A stretch of DNA of 64,000 nucleotides from Hyaloperonospora brassicae (Eukaryota > Oomycota > Peronosporomycetes > Peronosporales > Peronosporaceae): assembly GCA_947650285.1 (NCBI GenBank), contig CANTFL010001360.1, positions 310,001-374,000 of the forward strand, in the 5' to 3' direction. This document shows positions 12,103 through 21,050 of this stretch, one piece after another. Positions within the stretch are counted from its first letter, which is position 1; each line of letters opens with the position of its first letter. Both the position numbers and the translations under genes were made by a program. The notes below the pieces were generated by a model. The model was not told the DNA's origin. It made no database searches and saw only the letters and a program-made list of their open reading frames with translations.

Positions 12103-13896
12103 TCACCAACAGTATATTCTCTGATTCAAACATTTTGCAAAGTCTTTGGCAAAAACAGCTATCTGGTGAGGCGCGAGGATTTCGTAATACTCCCCCATGT
12201 GTTGTATAACGCTAGCTAGCAACTCTTCCGGCTGCAAATAATCCATTGTCTTAACGCGACGCTGCTGCCGCCACCAATTCACACGTTTATTTGATATTTG
12301 GGCTTTTCCTGATTCACCAGCAAGCGGAATAAGCGCATGGCAAATGGTTATAGTCATTGCAGCTGAATCTTTCGGCAAGCAAAGTGGTGCACCGGTGTCA
12401 GGTAGCTGACGAGGAAGTTGATACTGGTCAATAGCTTCTTTATGGGAAGCAAAAAAATTATTTTGACCACGTTGGTCCAGAACTGGAAATATTGTTTTAG
12501 CGAGATGTGGGCCCTCTAAAATGCCGTATTCCGACAGATCTGTGACTTCGTTTGAGTATGGTGCAACCTCACAGTCGCAAATTTGCCGGTTGATACTGTG
12601 ATCCAGCCCTTGGGTGCCGCGTGATCCTCTTAAACGTGAGAAGTTGCAATATGATTGTAATGCAGAAAGCGCTGGACTCAAGCTTCTATCAACCAACCCT
12701 TGTGCGGCAAGCAGGCTGTCTCAATATAGGAATTTGCTGCTACATGATAGGTTGCCTGCATCGGTTGCCTTTGCTCATATTCTCGCCTTGCGATGCCGTA
12801 CTGTAGAGCTGGTGCCATTTCTTAAAGAAGTCGTCCCACGATTCTGCTGTCGCAAGTTGCTCTTTGAGATTCACAAAAACGTTTATGTAAATATACCAGA
12901 TGCAAAGCAGATTGTATGCTAGGTAACATATCTTCCGAAGGACGTTTATCAGGGCAAGCTCGCGATCGATGGATATCACTAGCTCCTTTGATCGGTGCAC
13001 AGAATGAATAACACCTCTTATCTCCTTTATGACCCATCGATAATCCGCATTCCTCTCCCCCGCCTTGGAATCGTACAACAAGGCTAATGATAGATTCGTA
13101 GCAAAGATTCACCTTACATAAAGTAGCGGCATGCGGAACTGGTCGGCTTATATGTTGAATATATCAGAAAGGTGTTGTTCGCGGAACGATCCTTGGCAAT
13201 CTCAAATGCATAATTTGGAGCAATGAACAGATGCGTGAGTTTGCCCGCAGCGCTTCGTTGGAAGTTGTGGGTGACATGCTTTCCAATGATCATGTCCAAC
13301 AATAATTCAAGAGAAGTGCGCCAAACAAGAAGGCATTTTTGGCCTTTTTATATGTTGTGAATCTATCGAAGAACCGTGTTGCACTCGGGTTGGCTTTGGC
13401 GAAACGTGCTAAGTGTTACATTTGGTTGTACGCCGAATTTGCACGGCTTTTCCACCATTTGAAATTGCTTAAGATCTAAAACTCGTGCACGTGTATATGC
13501 AGCCACGTCTTCTGCGAGTTCATGGTTATGGTTGGGACAGTTGATAACCAAATTCAAAAGCTTCTCCGACCGCATCATATCGCCGAAGAGTCGCTTTATA
13601 AGGACATACATAGTTAGAAGTGATTGCATTGCGTAATCAATTCTACTTGCCCTGATTTTCTCCATTACAAACGTTAAAGACGACCACTTGCTAGACATAA
13701 CACTGTTCTCATTTCCAACAGTTTGGTTTCGCCTTTTCCTGACAGCATAACCTTCCAAATCTGCGTGAGCCCTAATTTTTTCATCGCTGTGTCTAGCAAC
13801 GTAAAAGACCGTGCAGCTGGTGGTATCAACGGTATTTAAGTGCAGTGCATCAAGGTACCTGGTAGCGTCGCCAATTGCCTTACTCACCGGAATCAT
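12103..13896 (-). pseudogene. Mutator-like (MULE) transposase, broken
   Basis: Four consecutive minus-strand open segments line up with a MULE transposase. 13896-13363 carries an N-terminal zinc-finger/DNA-binding region ending in an NCPNHNHEL motif and a LSTFRQ-x-PE segment. 13302-13114 has the KLTHLF...TYK block that contains the first catalytic acid. 13112-12740 has the second block (VISIDREL...LLCIW) with an Asp and the characteristic Trp. 12696-12103 is the C-terminal region. The first catalytic Asp, normally just before C-T-Y-K, appears replaced (IYSTYK). Frameshifts separate the segments. No terminal inverted repeats were found by eye. The element is inactive but still well recognisable. 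Confidence 0.8.
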
Positions 13897-14254
13897 CGCT
13901 AATCAGTACTTAGCTACAGGAGGTGAAGTTGAATTGGGATCGTCTAAGATATTCAGATACACATTACACCTAATTACGCTTACATTCCTTTTGATTGGTC
14001 AGATAGGGGGGGGTCACGCTGGGAGTGTAGTCCATATATCAAAGAGTGTAGTCCAGATAACATGACCCTATTAACATATGCGAGTCGGTCTTCGGTTTTA
14101 CTTTGATTTAATAAAACGGGCGGAAGAGCATAGGTCGCTCATCCCATAATTAGCAACTTTAAATAAGATCGACAATCGAATCAGTGGCTAAGCGGTACCA
14201 CACTTTTTAACGGCTTTTACTACAGTCTCGACCTGAAATAGGGCACACTAGCTA

Positions 14255-14365
14255 CCTTAATTCCAGTAAGCCTTTAACCAATACAGTACTAATGCGTGCG
14301 CTCCGAAAACCTTACGTACACCGTACGTGCAAGGTAAGTGAAGAATCTGAGCAAGATTTTCGCGG
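14255..14365 (+). repeat. Truncated copy of the hairpin-rich LTR-like repeat
   Basis: This segment aligns by eye with 41010-41110 inside the copy at 40973-41445: CAGTAAGCC, ACCAATA-AGTAC, TACGTACAC-GTACGTGCA and AGCAAGA occur in the same order and spacing. It retains the small hairpin ACGTAC-ACC-GTACGT (14314-14328). The rest of the repeat, including the CCCATTGC core, is not visible downstream, so it is a fragment. Confidence 0.6.
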
Positions 14366-14789
14366 AAAGAAAGGAAAGCAAATCGTTGATTCAATGCATG
14401 TATGAGTATAAATATACAGAGAAAGAGAAATAGATGTTTAAAAAGGCTATTCACACAATTTCATTACACAAAATCTAAAACAATTCCAGATCTAGGGTTT
14501 AAGCGCCGATGCTATGGGTGGCTGATCGTGTCCGGTCCCCTGAAAAGAGGGCTTTATGGCTTACCGCAGAAGTATAACTATGCAATCATGTAGATTTTTC
14601 CTACAAATCACTGTACTGGCTGCGCGATTTCAGCGGATCGTGACTCGTAGTGCCTAGAAGCACGTCTTTTACACAAGCTTTATGCGACAGAATCTAAAGC
14701 GAGTCGATCTGCGGCACACTGTAGTATTCCGGTCTATCCACAATAAGTGTGCATAAGGTTTTTATTATGATCCAGACCCGCTTTCGTTG

Positions 14790-15259
14790 TGTAACGGGGC
14801 ACACCCTTGCTCGGATAACTAAGCAAGGCCTTGGATGGATAACAATACAAGGGTGCGTTCGACCGACGTCACGCACACGTGGCATGATGAAGCGCACCCA
14901 ATACAATACAGAACTCGAAATCTCTGTCTTGAGGGACATGTAGAACTATTATTTAATATATTTATGTTTCTTACTAAATCATCTTTCGTCTTAATCGAAC
15001 TATATTAAAGTGCAACCCCTATGTGGGTTTCTTGTTCACGACCCATTGCGCGCGTTCAGCAGCAATTGGTGATTAAATTGGTTGATGTACTTTGTACATC
15101 AACCAAGAAGTAGACCCCTGCACGGATATTACCCTTAGAGGTAATATTCCGACAACACCGCTTTTCTCGAGTGATGTCGATTGAATATTATCAAAATGGA
15201 TAATATTCAAAATTAGTACTTTCGGACCGATTTTTATGTAACGGGATCACCCTGTTACA
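14790..15259 (+). repeat. Hairpin-rich LTR-like repeat, copy A (470 bp)
   Basis: It starts TGTAACGGGG and ends CCTGTTACA, and is flanked by CGTTG and CGTTC, a 4-of-5 match to a 5-base target duplication. The family core CCCATTGCGCGCG is at 15051-15063. Hairpins in order: CCTTGCT/AGCAAGG (14805-14828), AACCC/GGGTT near 15025, TTGGTTGATGTAC/GTACATCAACCAA with a 3-base loop (15078-15106), ATATTACC/GGTAATAT (15126-15147), TTGAATATTATC/GATAATATTCAA (15181-15210) and a terminal TGTAACGGG/CCTGTTACA (15237-15259). TG...CA ends and a 5-base duplication fit a solo or terminal LTR. A Copia RNase H remnant lies just beyond the right end. Strand is given relative to the core. Confidence 0.75.
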
Positions 15260-15349
15260 CGTTCTATCTCGGCCGCTTAGAATGCCATTGTAATCTGTCC
15301 GCTATGTCCTCTGTCCTTTACTTAAAAAATACTAGTTATTTTTCGGCTA

Positions 15350-15520
15350 CCGCATTTCCCCAGAAAGTTCTTCTTCCGATGCCGTGTTAGCCATTCGCCG
15401 GTCCAGTGACTATCCGTTTGTCTTAAAATGCATGCGCAGTTGGGCAGTACCAAGTAATTACCGCCTTGGCTTCGCTATTGCCATGCAGTGGGTCGTTTGG
15501 TGAAAATAGTCACTATGGTA
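15350..15520 (-). pseudogene. Ty1/copia RNase H region remnant
   Basis: On the minus strand from about 15520 the translation gives a YFHQ-x-T-H-x-x-A-x-KPRR pattern, then LLGTAQLRMHF, then a D-S-H-W-T-G-E segment. This follows the Ty1/copia order in which a conserved S-R-Y...H-W-x-x-A-K-R-x-L-R-Y-L-x-G-T block precedes the D-A-D-W-A-G-D start of RNase H. Stops interrupt it. Only about 90 bases separate it from the LTR-like repeat at 14790-15259, too few for a whole RNase H, so the 3' part is lost or the repeat inserted there. The call rests on pattern matching by eye. Confidence 0.5.
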
Positions 15521-15529
15521 TTGCCGATG

Positions 15530-18325
15530 GAAAATCGATTGAGATGCTCAGTTGCAATTATATAACCCGTGTACACTCGTTATATTTTTGCCCGTCGATG
15601 TGGTCCCAAATCTGAGCCGAAGTCTACTGCAATGTTGCCTGCCGCAACCAGTACTTGACGCTTTGTTCGCAAGATGATTAATCAATTTCTGGAGAAGCGG
15701 TGCTAAAACAATTTGTAACGGTTAAAACTTGACTCACCATCTCCGTCGACAAGCGGTACGGCTCGCATCAGCTCGAGCACTCCACGAGTCACAATGCAGA
15801 TACGGGTGCGCCACAATTACAATTATTTTCTATCGCTGAGGTGCGTGAAACCTTCGGTGACGAGTGCGTTTTAGCTAATTTAACTTTGGAATGATGTTCT
15901 AAAAGTCCCACTACAACACGTCCGTCCTGGTTTTAAGCTCCCCCAGCTGCCTTGATGTCGAATGTTCTGTTCGTGGCCCTCAATCCTGCCGTCGTTTGGT
16001 GATTTCAACTGATATCGCTTCCTAACTACAAAATTGTACGCAGTCCTATCGCGGGAGGAATTTTCATCTTCCCCTCGATACCTTTATCAGTCCTGCGTAA
16101 TACGATCGTTGTAGCACAACACTTTATAGTCGTGGAGAGTTCCTTTCGCTGTTTCGTGGCGACTCAGGTAATCAAAATACAAATTTCTGTGGGACTGTAC
16201 GTCTCACGTGAAGTTCCACTAGATTTCACTAGACGATCAAATTTTACCAGCGGAGCGTGAGCATCTTATTGCACGTGCCCCAAAAACCGAAGGATATTCA
16301 CATTTGTCAATAGTGGCCGGAATCTATTGAGCTCCTTCGGCCATATTGTGTAGTCATTCCCACGAGGCGGGTATAGATGGTAATGAAATGTAATCAGTCA
16401 TCCTCCTCCAACCAACTACTTCTTTCCTGAATCAGCTATTAAAACATACGAACTAATGACAAAAAAACTTGTATTTGGACGCGTGTCAAACTCGTGTAGC
16501 CCCCCCCTCTGGATACCTTTTCAGTGGCTTACCGATCGCAAAGTGAGCCATCTAAGTACTGCGGCCTCTGCCGCATCCGCAAGTTTAATTATGTCAATAA
16601 TTGTTTAGATCTACTTCATACATAGTCCATAATCACACTAACTAGCAGACTTTAACGGCGTACAAGCAATACTCGGCAACGTTTAATATATATTAACTTC
16701 CAACACTACCCCTTGCAGGTAAAATTATGCGATTTGTTATCCCGCGGCTGCTGACACCCCTTCGACTGCTCATCTTTGAAATTTAAGAAGACATTACATG
16801 GAGATGCCTTGCTTGTTCGCACGTAATCCTGGCGTCGCCTTGATCATCCCGCCGGAAAAACAATGTATTGTCCTCGCATCGACTCATCTAAATCATCGGT
16901 GGTTAAACAGTCGTTATCCTTCATGCGATCCCTCCTCCGCTTGTTATTCGAGCCGCTGTTGTGTCTATGTATTTCCTCACGATGTCCGTTCGACCAGATG
17001 ATACTTGGTTTCTCGTGTGTGGGCTCCCCCTGATCATCAAATGCCCCACTTGCGCTGATCACCTTAAGCACTTAATCATCCTTCACGCCTTTCTTGCTTC
17101 ACACTTGGACAGCAGCTCCAGCCTAGACCGGTCGGCGCGCTTGAGTTTATGGGATCATAACCTGTAGGAATTAAAATAAAGAAGGGTGAATGACTTCTCT
17201 ATTAAAATACGCGCCAAACTCGTTGTGGTCCCCCAACCCGCCAACGGCCTCTTAAGTAGCTTTGTCAATATATAATAGAGGTCTAGCTCTATCCCCCGCT
17301 TAACGAATAATAACCTTCTAGAACTTAGTGTAGTCACAAAAATCACCCACGATAACTACCAAATCTGATAGCTGGGGGCGGCGACTCGGTAAGTAGTGTC
17401 TGCTATGACAACATCCAAGTTTAAAAGCAGCATTTCCAAACCCCGCAAATGTGGTTTATTTCTTATTTAATCGTAGGTTTGTTAGAGCCTACATATTTCA
17501 TAGAGTTGTTGATGCACGCGTAACACGAAAGGAGTAGCCTGAAATTGGTTTTGCCTACATGAAAGCTTAAGGAGATGCTTGAATTGCGAAAGAAGACGTA
17601 ATATTTCGATGAGCCACGTGCTCCAATCCTCTTTTTTCCATTCTATGTGGGGTGTGAGGTGTGACTCGGGCGTGCTTAATCCGTTGCGTTTTTTTGTCAG
17701 TGGAAAATACATCAGATTGACGCAACCCGTCCGTTTTTGCGTCACCAATAGACCTGAATTGTCTTTACGCCTCTCTTAAATGTAGCTTAGAAGTATGCCC
17801 AGAGAAACCGCTCATACAGGTTGCCCCATTTTGATCTCATTCTAGATACGAAGATCGAATGATACAGCTGACTATACAAGTGAAGGCAGTACGATCCAGT
17901 TTAATTTAGAAGAGCAATTTCTCAATCTGGTAGCCACTATAGCTGCTTCAAAAAGTCTCCATTGACCGTTCGAATGCGCGTGGAGTATTTCGTGTTCAAT
18001 ACCTCGCCAGTGCCTACGTCGTACTAAATTTGACGCGTCGCATCTGTGTAGAGAACTACCACAATACCATGCATGCCACGTAAACAGAGCTGCAAGAGTA
18101 TTTAAAGCAATTATTTCGCTTCTGGATAATTCGACGTGGACGTGGAAAGTTTTACAAATTGGCTGATGACTGAAAGATTCCGCGTTGGTTAGCGTCCATC
18201 AAGAAGAGAGGAGAGATATCGATACAACCGGAAAAGAATTAAATGTGCCGAGGCGCACGTGGGACAATGAAAACCTCCAGATGTCTTCTTCTACCTTTTT
18301 ATACGAAGCGTAGAGGCGAATCGAT
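15530..18325. other. Decayed repeat DNA, no intact gene
   Basis: The segment is slightly more GC-rich than its surroundings and contains minus-strand frames at 17071-16844 and 17748-17482 with charged, gag-like composition. It could be the interior of the Copia element suggested at 15350-15520, but I found no integrase or reverse transcriptase motif to prove it. CAAACTCGT-like pieces recur near 16490 and 17215. Confidence 0.35.
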
Positions 18326-18413
18326 TAACCTTGCCGAATGACTGACTTGACTGGCATAATCGAAGGTGGCTGGACTAACGCCACAGCACTGGCATAGATG
18401 CCTCTACGGAGAC
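18326..18413 (-). pseudogene. LINE reverse transcriptase, 3' piece separated by an insertion
   Basis: The minus strand encodes a segment with R-G-I-Y-A-S-A and ends with an S-V-I-R-Q-G motif, matching the LINE RT block in which a short nucleotide-binding region is followed by G-I-R-Q-G-C-P-L. The CPLSP part is gone. Its frame is the same as that of the piece at 18956-19340 once the intervening insert and one copy of the target duplication are left out of account. Confidence 0.65.
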
Positions 18414-18950
18414 TGTATCGGAGATACACAGCTCATTAAGTCAGATAAAGACTTTGACGCTCAACGAGCAACTTAGGTTCTAAGAACCCGACTCAAAGCG
18501 TCAACAGCTCAGAGAGCTAAGGTTTGGTTCAAAGAACCCGACTCAAAGAGTCAACAAGCTCAGAGAGCTTACGTTCCCTGTTCCACGTAGACCAAACGAT
18601 TCAAAGAATCAAACGCACAGAGTGCACAAGGAGTAGCTGCCTTTACAAGGCGTTGCTACCTCCTTAACGATCACAAGACGCCTCAGAGAGGTACGTGTCT
18701 TTTGTTGATCATCAAAATGGGAACTGAATTTTATTTCTTCTTTTAAATTCAAAGAACACCTTAGAACAAAGTAATTAACCTTCTCGATAATGTCCTTAAT
18801 AAAGCTATTAAAAGATCTTGTAATCAATGGTTGACAGACATCAGTATTCAACAATTAAAAATGTGCTCTAGTATAACTCTAAAGGGGATCCCGTCCCTTG
18901 TGTGTACCACACCTATTGTCGACTACCAGTCGACGTTTAACCCTGTTACA
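18414..18950 (+). repeat. Hairpin-array LTR-like insertion, copy E (537 bp), with perfect GAGAC target duplication
   Basis: The insert starts TGTATC and ends CTGTTACA. GAGAC flanks it on both sides (18409-18413 and 18951-18955). The inside is a run of small hairpins: TGTATC-GGA-GATACA at the very 5' end (18414-18428), GCTC-AAC-GAGC (18459), GGTTC-TAA-GAACC (18476), GACTC-AAA-GCGTC (18490), AGCTC-AGA-GAGCT (18506), GGTTC-AAA-GAACC (18526), GACTC-AAA-GAGTC (18540), AAGCTC-AGA-GAGCTT (18556), GATTC-AAA-GAATC (18598), GCAC-AGA-GTGC (18615), CCTC-AGA-GAGG (18681), GTGTG-TAC-CACAC (18900) and GTCGAC-TACCA-GTCGAC (18918). No open frame fits a protein. TG...CA ends and the 5-base duplication fit an LTR. 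It shares ends, not core, with the other copies. Confidence 0.85.
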
Positions 18951-18955
18951 GAGAC

Positions 18956-19340
18956 GAAAGACGAGACCCACCAATGATTACAACGATCCAAATCGCCGTA
19001 GCGCTTCCAAAACAATTTCTCTGTCCATGATAAAAGACGCTTTCCTGAAGTCCAGGAGAAAGATAAGCCTGCTATCGCCTGCGGACAAATCCAACTCCGC
19101 ATGGGAAGTTGTTAACTGTGCCGGGTGTTCAGGAAAGTGTTCATCATCCGGCGGCCGTTCAAGAATTTTTGTAGAAAAGCGCTTGTATCTCGGGGAAGGA
19201 CCATGTAAACCCGTTCTGCACGCAACTTAGCGGTTTTCTTGTAGCTGGTCTGCAGCAAAGAAACAGATGTATAGGTTGTGGCATCAGTCGAGTCACTATA
19301 TATCTGCCGATGCATAACCCACCTTGAACAAAAGAATGCA
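18956..19340 (-). pseudogene. LINE reverse transcriptase, 5' piece
   Basis: Minus-strand frames at 19315-18960 encode a RT-like stretch: a KKTAKLRAERV...L-P block, an F-L-N-G-R-R-M-M-N-T motif (LINE: F-x-x-G-R-x-x-x-D), then LLDFRKASF...MDREIVLEALRRFG. The last block is the F-L-D-F-x-K-A-Y-D region of non-LTR reverse transcriptases, with the second catalytic-region Tyr-Asp decayed to Ser-Phe. Stops occur (for example after RRFGSL). The frame continues into 18413-18326 across the insertion, showing that the LINE was there first. Confidence 0.7.
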
Positions 19341-19562
19341 ACATATCCGGCAATCCAAAATTTGATTACATATCGTCACTAGAGCTGGTACCATGAGAGC
19401 TGAAGTGTCCTTATGTAAACCATTGGCTAGTTTATCCGGTCCAGCTGCTTTGTTTCTGTTAAGTTATGAGACTATCGTTAAGATCTCCAGTACTGGATAC
19501 ATCAAGTAAAACTTCTTATGATTCTGATCACGTACCCGCTTCCTCACGGGTACGGACGGTTT

Positions 19563-20170
19563 TCATTGGGTTATCAGATACTTTAAGCGAAGATTCGTGC
19601 ACAGCCGCCCGTCGATGAAACCTGTCATGATGATTCGATCACGACTAAAGCAACACATGCAGACCCAAAGGAAGACAAGGATACGGGGTAATATCCCGTA
19701 ATCGTGTTTCCCTCCGTGTAGCTTGACTTGCTTGCATGTGATAAATTGCTGTACGAAATCTGTAATAGACTTTTTCATGTTTGGCCAGGACAACGTGCTT
19801 TGCAGTGTTTCGTACTGCCGATGACTCGCTGAAATACAGATATTCATGGGGTTACAGCCGATCAAGTCGTCACTGAGATTTTCAGGGGCAATTACAGGGC
19901 GTTTTATGCAACCATCGTGCATCCTAAGTCTGTCGCTAGTTAATAGTCAAGATTTTTGTTCCCTGCTAGACACGTCTTTTGACAGGATTGATAATTGAAT
20001 CTTCTTCTTTGTACCGGGGAACGACTGGGCCATGAATTTGGCACTCGGGCGGCGTGCTCAAAGCATAACTTTCATCATTTTGCGTGAGGACTTCACTGGT
20101 CGCGAATCGCATGCTAGAGAAAGCATCGGTTGCAGCATTTTTGTCACGAATATACTAAAAGCTGAGCGTA
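19563..20170 (-). pseudogene. Ty3/gypsy RNase H tail and integrase zinc-binding/core start
   Basis: From about 20155 the minus strand encodes D-K-N-A-A-T-D-A-F-S-S-M-R-F, the decayed form of the K-x-N-x-x-A-D-A-L-S-R motif that ends gypsy RNase H. About 230 bases on, 19922-19563 encodes the integrase HHCC region (SHRQYETLQSTLSWPNMKK, then F-I-T-C-K). In it the first Cys of the C-x-x-C pair is Phe. A V-C-M-C-C...D-G-R-L-C piece follows where the integrase core begins. Stops and a frame change lie between the two parts. This copy is separate from the element at the left edge. Confidence 0.75.
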
Positions 20171-20230
20171 GAGAGGTCAGCGGCCAGTCCTATGACAGAT
20201 AATAATATAGTGTCCCAGTTTACGGCAAAT

Positions 20231-20397
20231 CTATCTGCGACCGATATATATAGCGAAATTACTACTCCGTGGTGATGGGTGATAGTAGTCACATGCTGAT
20301 CCCGCATCTATTCTGCGACCGATATATGTAGCGAAATTACTACTCCGTGGTGATGGGTGATAGTAGTCACATGCTGATCCCGCATCTATTCTGCGAC
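20231..20397. repeat. 78-bp tandem duplication
   Basis: The block beginning CTGCGACCGATATAT repeats with period 78 (starts near 20235 and 20313, with a partial third start at 20391). The two units differ by only a couple of bases, so the duplication is recent. The period is a multiple of three. On the minus strand it gives a 26-residue in-frame repeat inside a 61-codon open frame (20416-20231), which matches no protein I recognise. Confidence 0.85.
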
Positions 20398-20794
20398 ACT
20401 TCTTAATGACCTCCACATCGGAGCCGCCGTGATAGAGAGCAATTAATCTTCTAAAACCATATGTACTTCATTTGTTTTCACGTCTAGTGATACTTCAAAT
20501 ATATGGCGTGCATTTGGTCGCATTAGCATCATATGTTAAAAGGTTTGTATGCCGCTAGACTCCCATGTACACCATTTTCTATATGTAAATACTCTATAAC
20601 TCGATTAAGCTGTTTATTTTATCTCAGATTGGTCACATGCCCTATAGATGAAGAAGAGAAGTTATAATGATATTAAATTGAGGCGGTGAAGGAGTGTATA
20701 CTTTACAAATACAGCCTCTTAGTCCACTGGCACGTAAGAACGATCATGCTCGCCTGTTCCCTCGCCCGATATACAAATGATCTGCAAGATAATC

Positions 20795-21050
20795 CTACTC
20801 TAAGTCACCTGCGTGGTCTCTTAGTTTAAATGCTTTCGCCACTTCTTCTGTCATTATCAGCTTAATCAGAGCTGGACATCCTGGTCGTATTGCCTCTTGG
20901 TGGTAAATAAAGTCTAGTTGAGTTCGCTGGACATCATGTGAATCCCCCAGTACGATGTCAGTCGGGTGCTGGAAATTCCACTGCATCGCCTCATTAATAA
21001 TATTTTTGGCCCCTTCACGTTCAAATGCGAAAACATTGATAAGCCGAGCC
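20795..21050 (-). pseudogene. Unrecognised coding-like fragment
   Basis: The minus-strand frame reads without a stop from about 21050 to a stop at 20795. It has balanced, protein-like composition (INEAMQWNFQHPTDIVLGDS, then Q-L-D-F-I-Y-H-Q and a charged end). There is no ATG at the upstream end and no clear splice acceptor. It lies among retroelement debris, so it may be an exon fragment of a captured gene or part of an element I do not recognise. Confidence 0.35.

Noticed and set aside
12614..12922. Plus-strand frames over the MULE region
   Set aside because: Antisense shadows of the minus-strand transposase blocks.
18459..18691. Repeated short hairpins resembling a CRISPR array
   Set aside because: Stems differ from one to the next, there are no constant repeats with unique spacers, and the context is eukaryotic with LTR-type ends and a target duplication.
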